From positions 15,338 through 79,337 of the forward strand of contig DASP01000009.1 in assembly GCA_002503825.1 (NCBI GenBank): a stretch of DNA of 64,000 nt, given 5' to 3'. The notes under the pieces were generated by a model. It made no database searches. It saw only the letters and a program-made list of their open reading frames with translations, and had not been told where the DNA came from. The translations under genes and the position numbers were made by a program. The DNA comes from Methanoregulaceae archaeon UBA467 (GTDB lineage Archaea > Halobacteriota > Methanomicrobia > Methanomicrobiales > Methanospirillaceae). How positions within the stretch are numbered: position 1 is the stretch's first letter; every line of letters begins with the position of its first letter. This document shows, piece after piece, positions 28,070-35,783 of the stretch.

Positions 28070-28299
28070 TCCACGGGCTCCACCAGAACTCCCCGGGCCA
28101 TCCCCCTTCCGATAGTAGTGGCCCTGCCGTCCACCTCGATAACCACCGGTCCCCCGAATGGCTGGTCAGCCAGGATACGGACGATCTTCCCTTCCCGTAT
28201 CCCAAGATTCCGGAGTTTTCTCTGGAACTCGTGGCCACCAACGAGTTCGATAATCCTGGCCGTTTTGTGGCGGGGTAATTCGGATATTGGTATTCCCAT
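28066..28299 (-). CDS. feoA: Ferrous iron transport protein A
   Basis: A 77-residue SH3-like FeoA protein: ISELPRHKTARIIEL, RKLRNLGIREGKIVRILA, GPVVIEVDGRATTIGRGMARGVLV. FeoA binds FeoB and modulates iron uptake. It is first in the feoAB operon, with the operator-like palindrome directly upstream. Confidence 0.93.
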   Translation of the reverse strand: MGIPISELPRHKTARIIELVGGHEFQRKLRNLGIREGKIVRILADQPFGGPVVIEVDGRATTIGRGMARGVLVEPVE

Positions 28300-28311
28300 A
28301 GTTCTTCCCTT

Positions 28312-28333
28312 ATATTTAGGCTTACCTAAATAT
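28312..28333 (-). promoter_or_regulatory. Palindromic DtxR-type operator upstream of feoA
   Basis: ATATTTAGG-CTTA-CCTAAATAT is a perfect 9-bp inverted repeat with a 4-bp spacer, 12 bp upstream of the feoA start. The TTAGG...CCTAA core matches the DtxR/IdeR/MntR box type. The same AT-rich sequence may overlap the core promoter, so occupancy would block transcription of feoAB. Confidence 0.8.
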
Positions 28334-28526
28334 TTGAATGGGAATGGATATTATACTTATGATCCATGATCAGGCAGAGGCATGCTTTTACAGACGGTTA
28401 CGACCACTCCTTCCGAAATATGGTGAATGGCAGGGTCATCATCATCAAATGAACAAAGGAAGAAATCGCATTCTGACCCCCGGTGAGCATGCGGATATCT
28501 CCCGACGAATTTTCAAGGATATTTTC

Positions 28527-28836
28527 GCTTTGTTGAAACCATTCCCGTATCTCACGATCCTCTTCCGCAAGCACTCCAGTCAAAGACATTCCCGTACCTT
28601 ACGATCCTCTTCCGCAAGCACTCCAGTCAAAGATATTCCCGGGGCTGATGCCCCGCCGTATGTGTGCACCCCCCCTATTGCGATAGTGACCGTGCATAAG
28701 TTCTTATAAAAATCCTACGGTCCCATCCAACCCTTGCCCACAGAATATCCCAAGGGGTGGACCAGGGAGGGGTGAAACCCCTCCTGTCAGAGCAACAGAT
28801 TGAATATGGTATCGAAATTAAGCCTTTCAACGAAGC
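28527..28836 (+). repeat. MITE-like intergenic repeat, copy C
   Basis: A 310-bp element with ends GCTTTGTTGAAACC (28527-28540) and GCCTTTCAACGAAGC (28822-28836). The internal hairpins CGGGGCTGATGCCCCG (from 28643) and AGGGGTGAAACCCCT (28769-28783) are the same blocks as in copies A and B. Without its internal 47-bp duplication the element would be 263 bp, the length of the others. Confidence 0.85.
28540..28633 (+). repeat. 47-bp tandem duplication inside repeat copy C
   Basis: Two head-to-tail 47-bp units (28540-28586 and 28587-28633) start with CATTCCCGTA and end with CACTCCAGTCAAAGA; they differ at only two or three positions. The duplication is absent from copies A and B. Confidence 0.9.
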
Positions 28837-29011
28837 GTGCCATGAGCCTCTGGTTCATATATATGCATGAAAAAAAGGGCCGTACCGGATATTAACAGGA
28901 CTTTTTCATACCAGCCGATATTTAAAAAAAACACCTGAACGGTACCCCGTGCGGATTCATGTCACGGATGTCAGGGATTGCTCACGGTCTGATAAGATAA
29001 AAATGGGATTT

Positions 29012-32008
29012 TTATGGGTACTGGGCCCATAGCGAGGTCATCCGGTCGACCGCTGCCCGTGGAAGAAGGATATCCGGTTTACCCGGGTCCGGGTTGGCCG
29101 GAGGTCTTCCGCTGACCTGGACCCCATTCATGCCGAACCACTCCTCGTCCCACCATCCTCCCGGGAAGTTGGTGTTCTGTGCCGTGCTGGGGTTATGGAC
29201 GGTGGGCGGATCGATCTTGTTCCATTCATCGGTCCACTCAAAGATGAAGCCTCCCTGGCAGGTCGCATTATTCTCCATCATGCTGTCATACCCTTCCTGG
29301 TAGGTACTGTCGTGCCAGTGGATTTCGATATAGTTAGCAGTGGCATTCGCATTGTCCGGAAGAAGGACTGCGCTGCCCGAGGAATTCCTGGTGGATGAAG
29401 GCGGCCCCCATTCGGTGATCAGGAGCGGTTTTGTACTCGCTGCCTCGAAGGTGGTGAAGAGGTCGTCAAATGCCCCGTTGAGGTTACCACGATAGGAATT
29501 TATTCCCCATACCGAGAGGTTGGTCATATACTGGTCCGCGTACTGGGGCGTATGCATGGAATCATCCACGACCCCGATCATGGTAATCTTGTCAGGGCTG
29601 TGGGACTTGATGATCCCCACAATCGCGTTGTAGTTCTGCCAGTATTGCGGGTAGAAACTGTCTCCGGGGTTCAGTTCGTTTCCGACACACCATCCCAGGA
29701 CGCCGGGTTCATCCTTCCCTTCGGCAAGGACTGCAAGCCATTGCTGCATTATCTCATTATTCTGCCACGTCGAGGGATTATACCCGGTGATGAGGTCGGA
29801 CGTGAAATAGACCATGGGGACTGCATACATATCGTTGTCTGCGAGCAGGTTGTAGAACTTGGTATGCGAGATTAACTTTTTAGTCGGATCATCCCAGGCC
29901 CATGCAGTAATCGCGTAGGTCTTGACGGTGTTTGCATTCATTGCCTTTATCTGCGGGATATCCCGGTTGTATACACTTGACCAGTAGTCCTGGAACCAGT
30001 CGCCGAAGGGCTCCCACGAATTGCTGCTGCCAATCGGCGAGGGCTGGTAATTGACACCTTTCACGTAGAATGGATCGCCGTTAACCAGTATCTGCCGCCC
30101 GCTGGTTGTGACCACGCTCTGCGTGGTTTCTGCGGACATTAAAAGGACCGGCGCAGCAGATGTTTCGAATACCGGCCCCGCCACATAGATGGAATTTTTA
30201 TGGATGAGGATGTCCAGCCAGCCGGCCAGGCCCTGGCCCGTGGCATACTCTTCCTCGATCAGGGTCCCGTCGTCTGCAGCATAGCTGCGGACTTTGAGAC
30301 CATACATGTATTCAAGGTCCGTCAGCGATATCCACTGGTTAAACGCAGCGACAGTAACAATTCCGTCCTGGTAATCCACGCCAGTAAAGAAGTTGAACCA
30401 CCCGTCGTTCGCAAACGTATCCTCCCACAGCATCCCGCCGCCGGAAAGATCGTATGACCTGACAAAGTAGAGACCAGGCTCCACACCGCACACAAAGGCC
30501 CTGTCGTCGCTGAGCACGATGTTGTCGGCCGAAGAGTCGCTCATGGGGTTGTTTTCCTGCCACTGGAGTACCCCGCTCAGAGCATCGTAACACCGTACCA
30601 GCAGGCCGGTGTCGGTTTCCGTCACTCCTCCTCTACCCACGGCCACTACGTACCCGTTCTGGTATTCGAGGTCTTCAACCTCGTTGTAGCCAAACCCGCG
30701 GTCATAATTGTCGTACCAGAGAACAACACCATTCAGAGGGTTATAGGACCGCACCGTACACTGTTTGCGGCCGTCCTCTGTTTCAGTATATCCTCCGGCA
30801 AAAAGGCCGACAGGAGAGGATACTGCCGCACGGGCTGCATTTTCTCCGCCCCCGGCCGAGCAGCAGTCAGTCCAGATCAGGCCACCCGTGGCGATATCAT
30901 ACGTCCGGACGAGCCATTCATCGGATCCGTCCGCATTCCGCCCGGTTCCCACGGCCATGACCCGTCCACCCTGAATGGCGACGTCATAGGCCTCGTTCCA
31001 TCCGCCGCCATTGTCATAGGTATCGGTCCACAACACTTCACCGGTATTCGCATCGAGCATCTGCACCACAAAGAGTGTGCGTCCCTGGGAGTCTACCCCG
31101 TTTCCACATGCTGCGACATACCCGGAGACTGCATCTACCGACATCGCGATGTTTTGCCCCTCACCCAGGTCGGTCTCCGACGACCAGACAGGAATTTCGC
31201 TGCCCTCATGGTATGCCCTGACCGCAAACAGCGAATTTTCTTCGGGGGTAATGTACTCTGCTGCGGTAAAGACCGAATCATCGTTCTCCACCAGCCACCA
31301 GATCTCGTCATGCCCTCCTTCAGAGGTGTAGTCCAGCCAGACAATCTGGTGCGGGGGAATTTCCTGCACAGGGGTAGTCGAGAACCCGATGAGTGTATCG
31401 GGATTCTCCATGACGACCCAGTACCCGCCGAAGGGCAGCAGGTCACGCACGGTACCCCCTTTCGCATATCCCCAGCCAGGCTGATTCATCGGCGGGCTGA
31501 TCACCATGATATAGCCATCCTTCCCGTCCGGGGTCTGCCTGATGCTGATCAGTGCCTGGTCAAGGGGCATGGCAGAAAAAATCCCGTTTTCCGGTGCCGG
31601 TGCCGGCCCGACGAGGTGGATCCCCTCGCTTAAGTACCTGGTCGGAGGCGTAGTGAGTGTGCTTTTCGGGGTGAATACTGCAGTGACCCGCCGGTTCGTT
31701 TTGACGGCCAGCGCATCCAGCGGCTTCATGACGTATGTATCATTTGGAATGAACCAGTGACCGTCATAGCCAAGGATGATCTCCACCCCCTCAATAGGGT
31801 CCAGGATTTGCGATAAATGGTCATATCCAGGCTCAAGCGCAATGGGTGTGGACAGGAGGTTCCATCCCGCCGGCATCTCATGCGAAAAAGAGGTTGTTGT
31901 GGTCACGGCCGAAACACTATTGAATGCTAAAAGAATCAGGCATACTACCGCCAGAAAAACGATCCTGTGCCGGCAGTATAATCCATCAATATCAGGGGGT
32001 ATTTTCAT
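29012..32008 (-). CDS. Secreted beta-propeller protein with C-terminal glycoside-hydrolase-like TIM barrel
   Basis: A 998-residue protein with a signal peptide (residues 13-34, FLAVVCLILLAFNSVSA). Residues 35-220 are a domain often seen in Methanomicrobiales surface proteins (EMPAGWNLLSTPI). Residues about 225-620 form a PQQ-like beta propeller with repeated blades such as GEVLWTDTYDNGG and GVVLWYDNYDRG. From about 633 a TIM-barrel glycosidase-like domain starts at ILVNGDPFYVKGVNYQPSP and shows VGNELN (acid/base Glu, near residue 778) and LLITEWGPP (nucleophile Glu, near 864), the arrangement of clan A glycosidases and GH72-like transglycosidases. It may act on cell-wall or sheath polysaccharide. 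The blade repeats resemble binding scaffolds. The exact family is uncertain. Confidence 0.8.
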   Translation of the reverse strand: MKIPPDIDGLYCRHRIVFLAVVCLILLAFNSVSAVTTTTSFSHEMPAGWNLLSTPIALEPGYDHLSQILDPIEGVEIILGYDGHWFIPNDTYVMKPLDALAVKTNRRVTAVFTPKSTLTTPPTRYLSEGIHLVGPAPAPENGIFSAMPLDQALISIRQTPDGKDGYIMVISPPMNQPGWGYAKGGTVRDLLPFGGYWVVMENPDTLIGFSTTPVQEIPPHQIVWLDYTSEGGHDEIWWLVENDDSVFTAAEYITPEENSLFAVRAYHEGSEIPVWSSETDLGEGQNIAMSVDAVSGYVAACGNGVDSQGRTLFVVQMLDANTGEVLWTDTYDNGGGWNEAYDVAIQGGRVMAVGTGRNADGSDEWLVRTYDIATGGLIWTDCCSAGGGENAARAAVSSPVGLFAGGYTETEDGRKQCTVRSYNPLNGVVLWYDNYDRGFGYNEVEDLEYQNGYVVAVGRGGVTETDTGLLVRCYDALSGVLQWQENNPMSDSSADNIVLSDDRAFVCGVEPGLYFVRSYDLSGGGMLWEDTFANDGWFNFFTGVDYQDGIVTVAAFNQWISLTDLEYMYGLKVRSYAADDGTLIEEEYATGQGLAGWLDILIHKNSIYVAGPVFETSAAPVLLMSAETTQSVVTTSGRQILVNGDPFYVKGVNYQPSPIGSSNSWEPFGDWFQDYWSSVYNRDIPQIKAMNANTVKTYAITAWAWDDPTKKLISHTKFYNLLADNDMYAVPMVYFTSDLITGYNPSTWQNNEIMQQWLAVLAEGKDEPGVLGWCVGNELNPGDSFYPQYWQNYNAIVGIIKSHSPDKITMIGVVDDSMHTPQYADQYMTNLSVWGINSYRGNLNGAFDDLFTTFEAASTKPLLITEWGPPSSTRNSSGSAVLLPDNANATANYIEIHWHDSTYQEGYDSMMENNATCQGGFIFEWTDEWNKIDPPTVHNPSTAQNTNFPGGWWDEEWFGMNGVQVSGRPPANPDPGKPDILLPRAAVDRMTSLWAQYP

Positions 32009-32779
32009 AATCCATCATGCAAGGATACTCACGGATAATAATAAGTGTATCGGCACCCTGACGGTGCCGGAGAGGAGTTCCCGGGCCACATTAATTGATA
32101 CCGGAATAACTTTCGATTTTCAAATACGGGCGCGTAAAGGGTTCAATTGAGTGTATAGTTTTCGTCATAATAGGGACTATAGTAACCGGGTTGCTGCCAG
32201 GGAGTATTTAAAAAAGCATGGAAACCGATCCACGATGAGATTTGTAATTGCAGATCGTTTTACCTGTTCGACAGAGACATGAAGAATGATTGCAGAATAC
32301 GCAGGCGTGAAAGTAGCCGGGCATCATAAATCTGCTGAAAAAAATCCGGGTCTCATTTTTTTATGCCGTGCCTATTATCCCCAGGGAAGCATGAAAAAGC
32401 AGCTGCGGTCTGATCAGGTCCTGGCAATTTCGAAGCGAAAATCCCTTCCGGAGTACTCTTTTTTCAGCGCTCTCCCGCAGGTGACACTTACGGCCATTCC
32501 AATAAATCCTCGGTAAAACTTATGAAATTTATAATTAAGGTATAATTTCTCTTTTATGTGTCCATTAAAAAACCGGTATTTATCCAGTATCGTACTAGTA
32601 CTATTAATAATGGTGGAAAGAAACTTCCTTCTATGCAATACTAAAACAAGTATTTAAAATAAAGTATTCCCCCCAGGAAATGCCGTAAATCTTCCCGGTT
32701 TTCTGCATCCACCTGTTCAGGGATTTACTTTTTTATCAGGCACAGCTCGTTGAACCAGACAGATGGAAAAAGGATACCT
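32009..32779. promoter_or_regulatory. nif upstream region with NrpR-type operator and TATA box
   Basis: No gene is supported in this 770-bp gap. The proximal part is regulatory. GGAA-N6-TTCC lies at 32615-32628, exactly the NrpR operator form. A TATA-like TATTTAAAATA follows at 32651-32661. A weaker GGAA-N6-TACC (32765-32778) overlaps the nifH ribosome binding site. In methanogens NrpR represses nif genes when nitrogen is plentiful and 2-oxoglutarate is low. Confidence 0.75.
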
Positions 32780-33607
32780 ATGACACGAAAAATTGCCTTC
32801 TATGGAAAGGGCGGAATTGGAAAATCAACAACCCAGCAGAATGTCGCAGCAGCGATGAATCATTTCTTTGATAAGAAGGTACTCATCCATGGCTGCGATC
32901 CGAAGGCGGACTGCACCCGGATGATCCTTGGAATAAGGATGCAGGAGACGGTCATGGATACCCTCCGGGAATTCGGGGAGGACGGCGTCACTCTCGACAC
33001 GGTCCTGAAAACAGGATACGGCGGGATAAAGTGTGTCGAATCCGGCGGTCCCGAACCGGGTGTCGGATGTGCAGGAAGAGGTGTGATCACCGCCATTAAC
33101 ATGATGGAAGACCTTGGTGCATATTCACCGGATCTCGATTTCGTCATATTCGATGTGCTCGGCGATGTGGTCTGCGGAGGTTTTGCCATGCCGGTGCGTG
33201 AGGGCAAGGCCGAAGAGATCTACATCGTTGCTTCGGGTGAAATGATGGCCCTGTATGCTGCTAACAACATCTGTAAGGGAATGGTAAAGTATGCAGAGCA
33301 GAGCGGAGTCCGGGTTGGCGGTATTATCTGCAACAGCAGGAATGTCGATGGAGAACGGGAACTGATGGAAGAATTCTGCGATATCATCGGAACAAAGATG
33401 ATCCATTTCGTGCCCAGGGACAATATCGTCCAGAAGGCCGAATTCAACAGGAAGACCGTCACCGAGTTTGATGACCTGTGCACACAGGCACAGGAATACC
33501 GGACTCTTGCGGAAAAGATCATCAATAACACGAATTTCGTTATTCCAACCCCGATGGAGATGGACGAGATGGAAAAACTGGTGATCCAGTACGGGCTGCC
33601 CGATTAA
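32780..33607 (+). CDS. nifH: Nitrogenase iron protein
   Basis: A 275-residue dinitrogenase reductase. It shows the P-loop YGKGGIGKST, the 4Fe-4S ligand cysteines in GVGCAGRGV and VLGDVVCGGF, and the Arg of CAGRGV that is the ADP-ribosylation target in other systems. It delivers electrons to the NifDK protein with ATP hydrolysis. From memory, the sequence is closer to AnfH/VnfH and methanogen NifH (MTRK start; VPRDNIVQKAEFN) than to bacterial Mo-type NifH. The start is the ATG at 32780; the frame is open from 32750, but that part is not conserved. It is first in the nifH-I1-I2-D-K operon. Confidence 0.96.
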   Translation: MTRKIAFYGKGGIGKSTTQQNVAAAMNHFFDKKVLIHGCDPKADCTRMILGIRMQETVMDTLREFGEDGVTLDTVLKTGYGGIKCVESGGPEPGVGCAGRGVITAINMMEDLGAYSPDLDFVIFDVLGDVVCGGFAMPVREGKAEEIYIVASGEMMALYAANNICKGMVKYAEQSGVRVGGIICNSRNVDGERELMEEFCDIIGTKMIHFVPRDNIVQKAEFNRKTVTEFDDLCTQAQEYRTLAEKIINNTNFVIPTPMEMDEMEKLVIQYGLPD

Positions 33608-33621
33608 GGAGGTCTCTGCAA

Positions 33622-33939
33622 ATGAAACTGATACGTGCCATAATCAGGCCGGACAAGACTGAAACTGTCGTTGATGTGCTCGAGACAGCAGGATATGTCG
33701 CCCTCACCAAAATGGATATCGTAGGCCGTGGAAAGCAAAAAGGGATTCAGATCGGTGACATTCACTATGATGAACTCCCAAAGACCCTGCTTATGATTGC
33801 AGCAGAGGACACCGCTGTCGAGGAGATCATCTCGCTCATCAGTACTTCCGCAAAAACCGGAAATTTCGGGGACGGGAAGATATTCGTCACACCCCTTGAA
33901 CAGTCCTACACCATCCGGACCGGCACTGAAGGGATTTAA
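33622..33939 (+). CDS. nifI1: PII-like nitrogenase regulator NifI1
   Basis: A 105-residue GlnB-family protein: MKLIRAIIRPDKTETVVDVLETAGY, VGRGKQKGIQIG in the T-loop region, and GNFGDGKIFVTPLEQSYTIRTG at the end. In Methanococcus, NifI1 and NifI2 bind each other and block nitrogenase when ammonium appears (switch-off), relieved by 2-oxoglutarate. A strong AAGGAGGT precedes the start, 14 bp after nifH. Confidence 0.95.
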   Translation: MKLIRAIIRPDKTETVVDVLETAGYVALTKMDIVGRGKQKGIQIGDIHYDELPKTLLMIAAEDTAVEEIISLISTSAKTGNFGDGKIFVTPLEQSYTIRTGTEGI

Positions 33940-33949
33940 GGATGATTTC

Positions 33950-34315
33950 ATGAAAGAGATCATCGCAGTCGTACGGCCTAATAAAATTGCCCGGACCAGG
34001 GATATCCTCGCGGATCTCGGATTCCCGGGGATGAACGCGACGAAGGTGCTCGGCCGCGGCAAACAAAAAGGCATAGGCAACGAAGTGGGATTCGAAGTCA
34101 TGGACGATATCAGACTGTCAGGAATGACAATGAAGTACGTCCCAAAACGCCTCATCACACTCGTTGTCCCGGACGAAGATGTACCCCTGGTAACTGGCGT
34201 CATTATGAAGGCCAACAGGACAGGGGAACATGGTGACGGGCGGATATACGTGTGCCCCATCGATGAGGCAATACGGATCCGCACCGGAGAGAGGGGAGAC
34301 GAAGTGCTCAGGTAG
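33950..34315 (+). CDS. nifI2: PII-like nitrogenase regulator NifI2
   Basis: A 121-residue GlnB-family protein starting MKEIIAVVRPNKIARTRDILADLGF, with VLGRGKQKGIGNE in the extended T-loop and GEHGDGRIYVCPIDEAIRIRTG at the end. It is longer than NifI1 in the loop, as expected. It lies 10 bp after nifI1 and 10 bp before nifD. The frame is open from 33797, but only from the ATG at 33950 is it PII-like. Confidence 0.94.
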   Translation: MKEIIAVVRPNKIARTRDILADLGFPGMNATKVLGRGKQKGIGNEVGFEVMDDIRLSGMTMKYVPKRLITLVVPDEDVPLVTGVIMKANRTGEHGDGRIYVCPIDEAIRIRTGERGDEVLR

Positions 34316-34325
34316 GAGGGATTAC

Positions 34326-35783
34326 ATGCCACTGACAAATCTAAAATGCAATAAATGCCTCCCGGAGCGGGGCGATCATATCTACATCCACGATGCCCAA
34401 AACCCTGTCATCCCGGCATGCAACATCAAGACATTACCGGGTGACATGACCGAGCGGGGGTGTGCGTTTGCCGGTGCCCGGGGTGTTATCGGCGGTCCGA
34501 TCGTGGATACCATCGACATGGTCCACGCACCGGTCGGCTGTGCCTGGTACACCTGGGGTACCCGCAGGCACCTGTCGGACCTGTACCCGTATGTAGCTCC
34601 CGGACAGCTCGCCAATTCATCGTTTAACCGGCGCTTCTGCGTGGTTACCGACATGAAAGAAGAGAACGTGGTGTTTGGCGGGGTAAAAAAGTTAAAAGAA
34701 AGTTGTTTCGAATCGATACGGCTCTTCCCGGAGGCGAAAGCGGTCATCATATACACCACCTGCACTACCGGCCTGATCGGCGACGATGTCCAGGCAGTGG
34801 CCCGCCAGGTGGAGAAGGAAACCGGAATTCCCGTTTTTACGGCCGAATCTCCGGGTTGTTCCGGCGTGAGCCAGTCCAAGGGCCACCACGATTTCAACAT
34901 CCAGTTCTACCGCCAGATCCGGGCACTACGTGAACGACGGCCGGAACTGGCGATGCAGGAAGAGGAGAAGACACCCTATGATGTCTGCCTGATCGGTGAA
35001 TACAACATGGACTGGGACCTCCGGATGATCCGTCCCCTTCTCGAGAGGCTCGGGTTACGGATCGTCTCGGTATTTACCGGCAACGAACGCATCGAGAACC
35101 TGATCAAAATGCCGGACGTCAAAATGAACATCGTCCACTGCCAGCGTTCGGCAGAGTACATTGCCGATATGGTAAAGGACGGGTATGACATCCCCTTTAT
35201 CAGGGCGTCCTTCTTCGGGATCGAACAGACGTCCATGGCCCTTCGGAAAGCTGCGGCCCGGTTCGGTCTCGAAGAAAAGGCGGAAGAGATCATCGCCGAA
35301 GAGACCGCACGCATAGAGGATGCACTGGACTTCTACCGCCGGAAACTCAGTGGAAAGAAAGTAGCCATCTACGTGGGCGGACCGCGCCTGTGGCACTGGA
35401 TCAAACCCATGGAAGAACTTGGCATGGAGGTGATCATGGGTGCCTGCACCTTCGCTCACGATGACGACTACGAAAAGATCAATGAACGGCACAAGGGCGG
35501 CATGCTTGTCATCGATGCTCCAAACGAGTTCGAGATCGAGGAAGCCATCATGGACCTTAAACCGGATCTCTTCCTTACAGGACTCAAAGAGAAATATCTA
35601 ATCAGGAAGATGGGCATTCCCACCGTAAATTCCCACTCCTATGAGAAAGGACCGTATGCAGGGTTCGCCGGGTTCATCAACTTTGCCCGGGATATATACC
35701 AGGGGATCTATGCCCCGGTCTGGAAATTCCAGGACGGGATCGCAGCACCCGGGAGACTTGCACAAGGAGGAGAGGAGAAATGA
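34326..35783 (+). CDS. nifD: Nitrogenase component I alpha chain (NifD-like)
   Basis: A 485-residue protein starting at the ATG at 34326 after a strong AGGAGGG. P-cluster cysteines are Cys46 (ERGCAFAG), Cys72 (PVGCAWYTW) and Cys146 (TTCTTGLIGDD). Cofactor ligands are Cys272 (NIVHCQRS) and His437 (NSHSYEKGPYAGF). Active-site Val54, Gln183 and His187 (GVSQSKGHH) and Lys421 are also in place. The loop VGGPRLWHW is VnfD-like, whereas GLKEKYLIRKMGIP is NifD-like. It is therefore catalytically complete but a mixture of Mo- and V/Fe-type features. It overlaps nifK by four bases (ATGA), leaving no room for a delta subunit. Confidence 0.93.
   Translation: MPLTNLKCNKCLPERGDHIYIHDAQNPVIPACNIKTLPGDMTERGCAFAGARGVIGGPIVDTIDMVHAPVGCAWYTWGTRRHLSDLYPYVAPGQLANSSFNRRFCVVTDMKEENVVFGGVKKLKESCFESIRLFPEAKAVIIYTTCTTGLIGDDVQAVARQVEKETGIPVFTAESPGCSGVSQSKGHHDFNIQFYRQIRALRERRPELAMQEEEKTPYDVCLIGEYNMDWDLRMIRPLLERLGLRIVSVFTGNERIENLIKMPDVKMNIVHCQRSAEYIADMVKDGYDIPFIRASFFGIEQTSMALRKAAARFGLEEKAEEIIAEETARIEDALDFYRRKLSGKKVAIYVGGPRLWHWIKPMEELGMEVIMGACTFAHDDDYEKINERHKGGMLVIDAPNEFEIEEAIMDLKPDLFLTGLKEKYLIRKMGIPTVNSHSYEKGPYAGFAGFINFARDIYQGIYAPVWKFQDGIAAPGRLAQGGEEK

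Noticed and set aside
32286..32516. 76-codon frame upstream of nifH
   Set aside because: No domain and no start signal; lies in an AT-rich regulatory gap.
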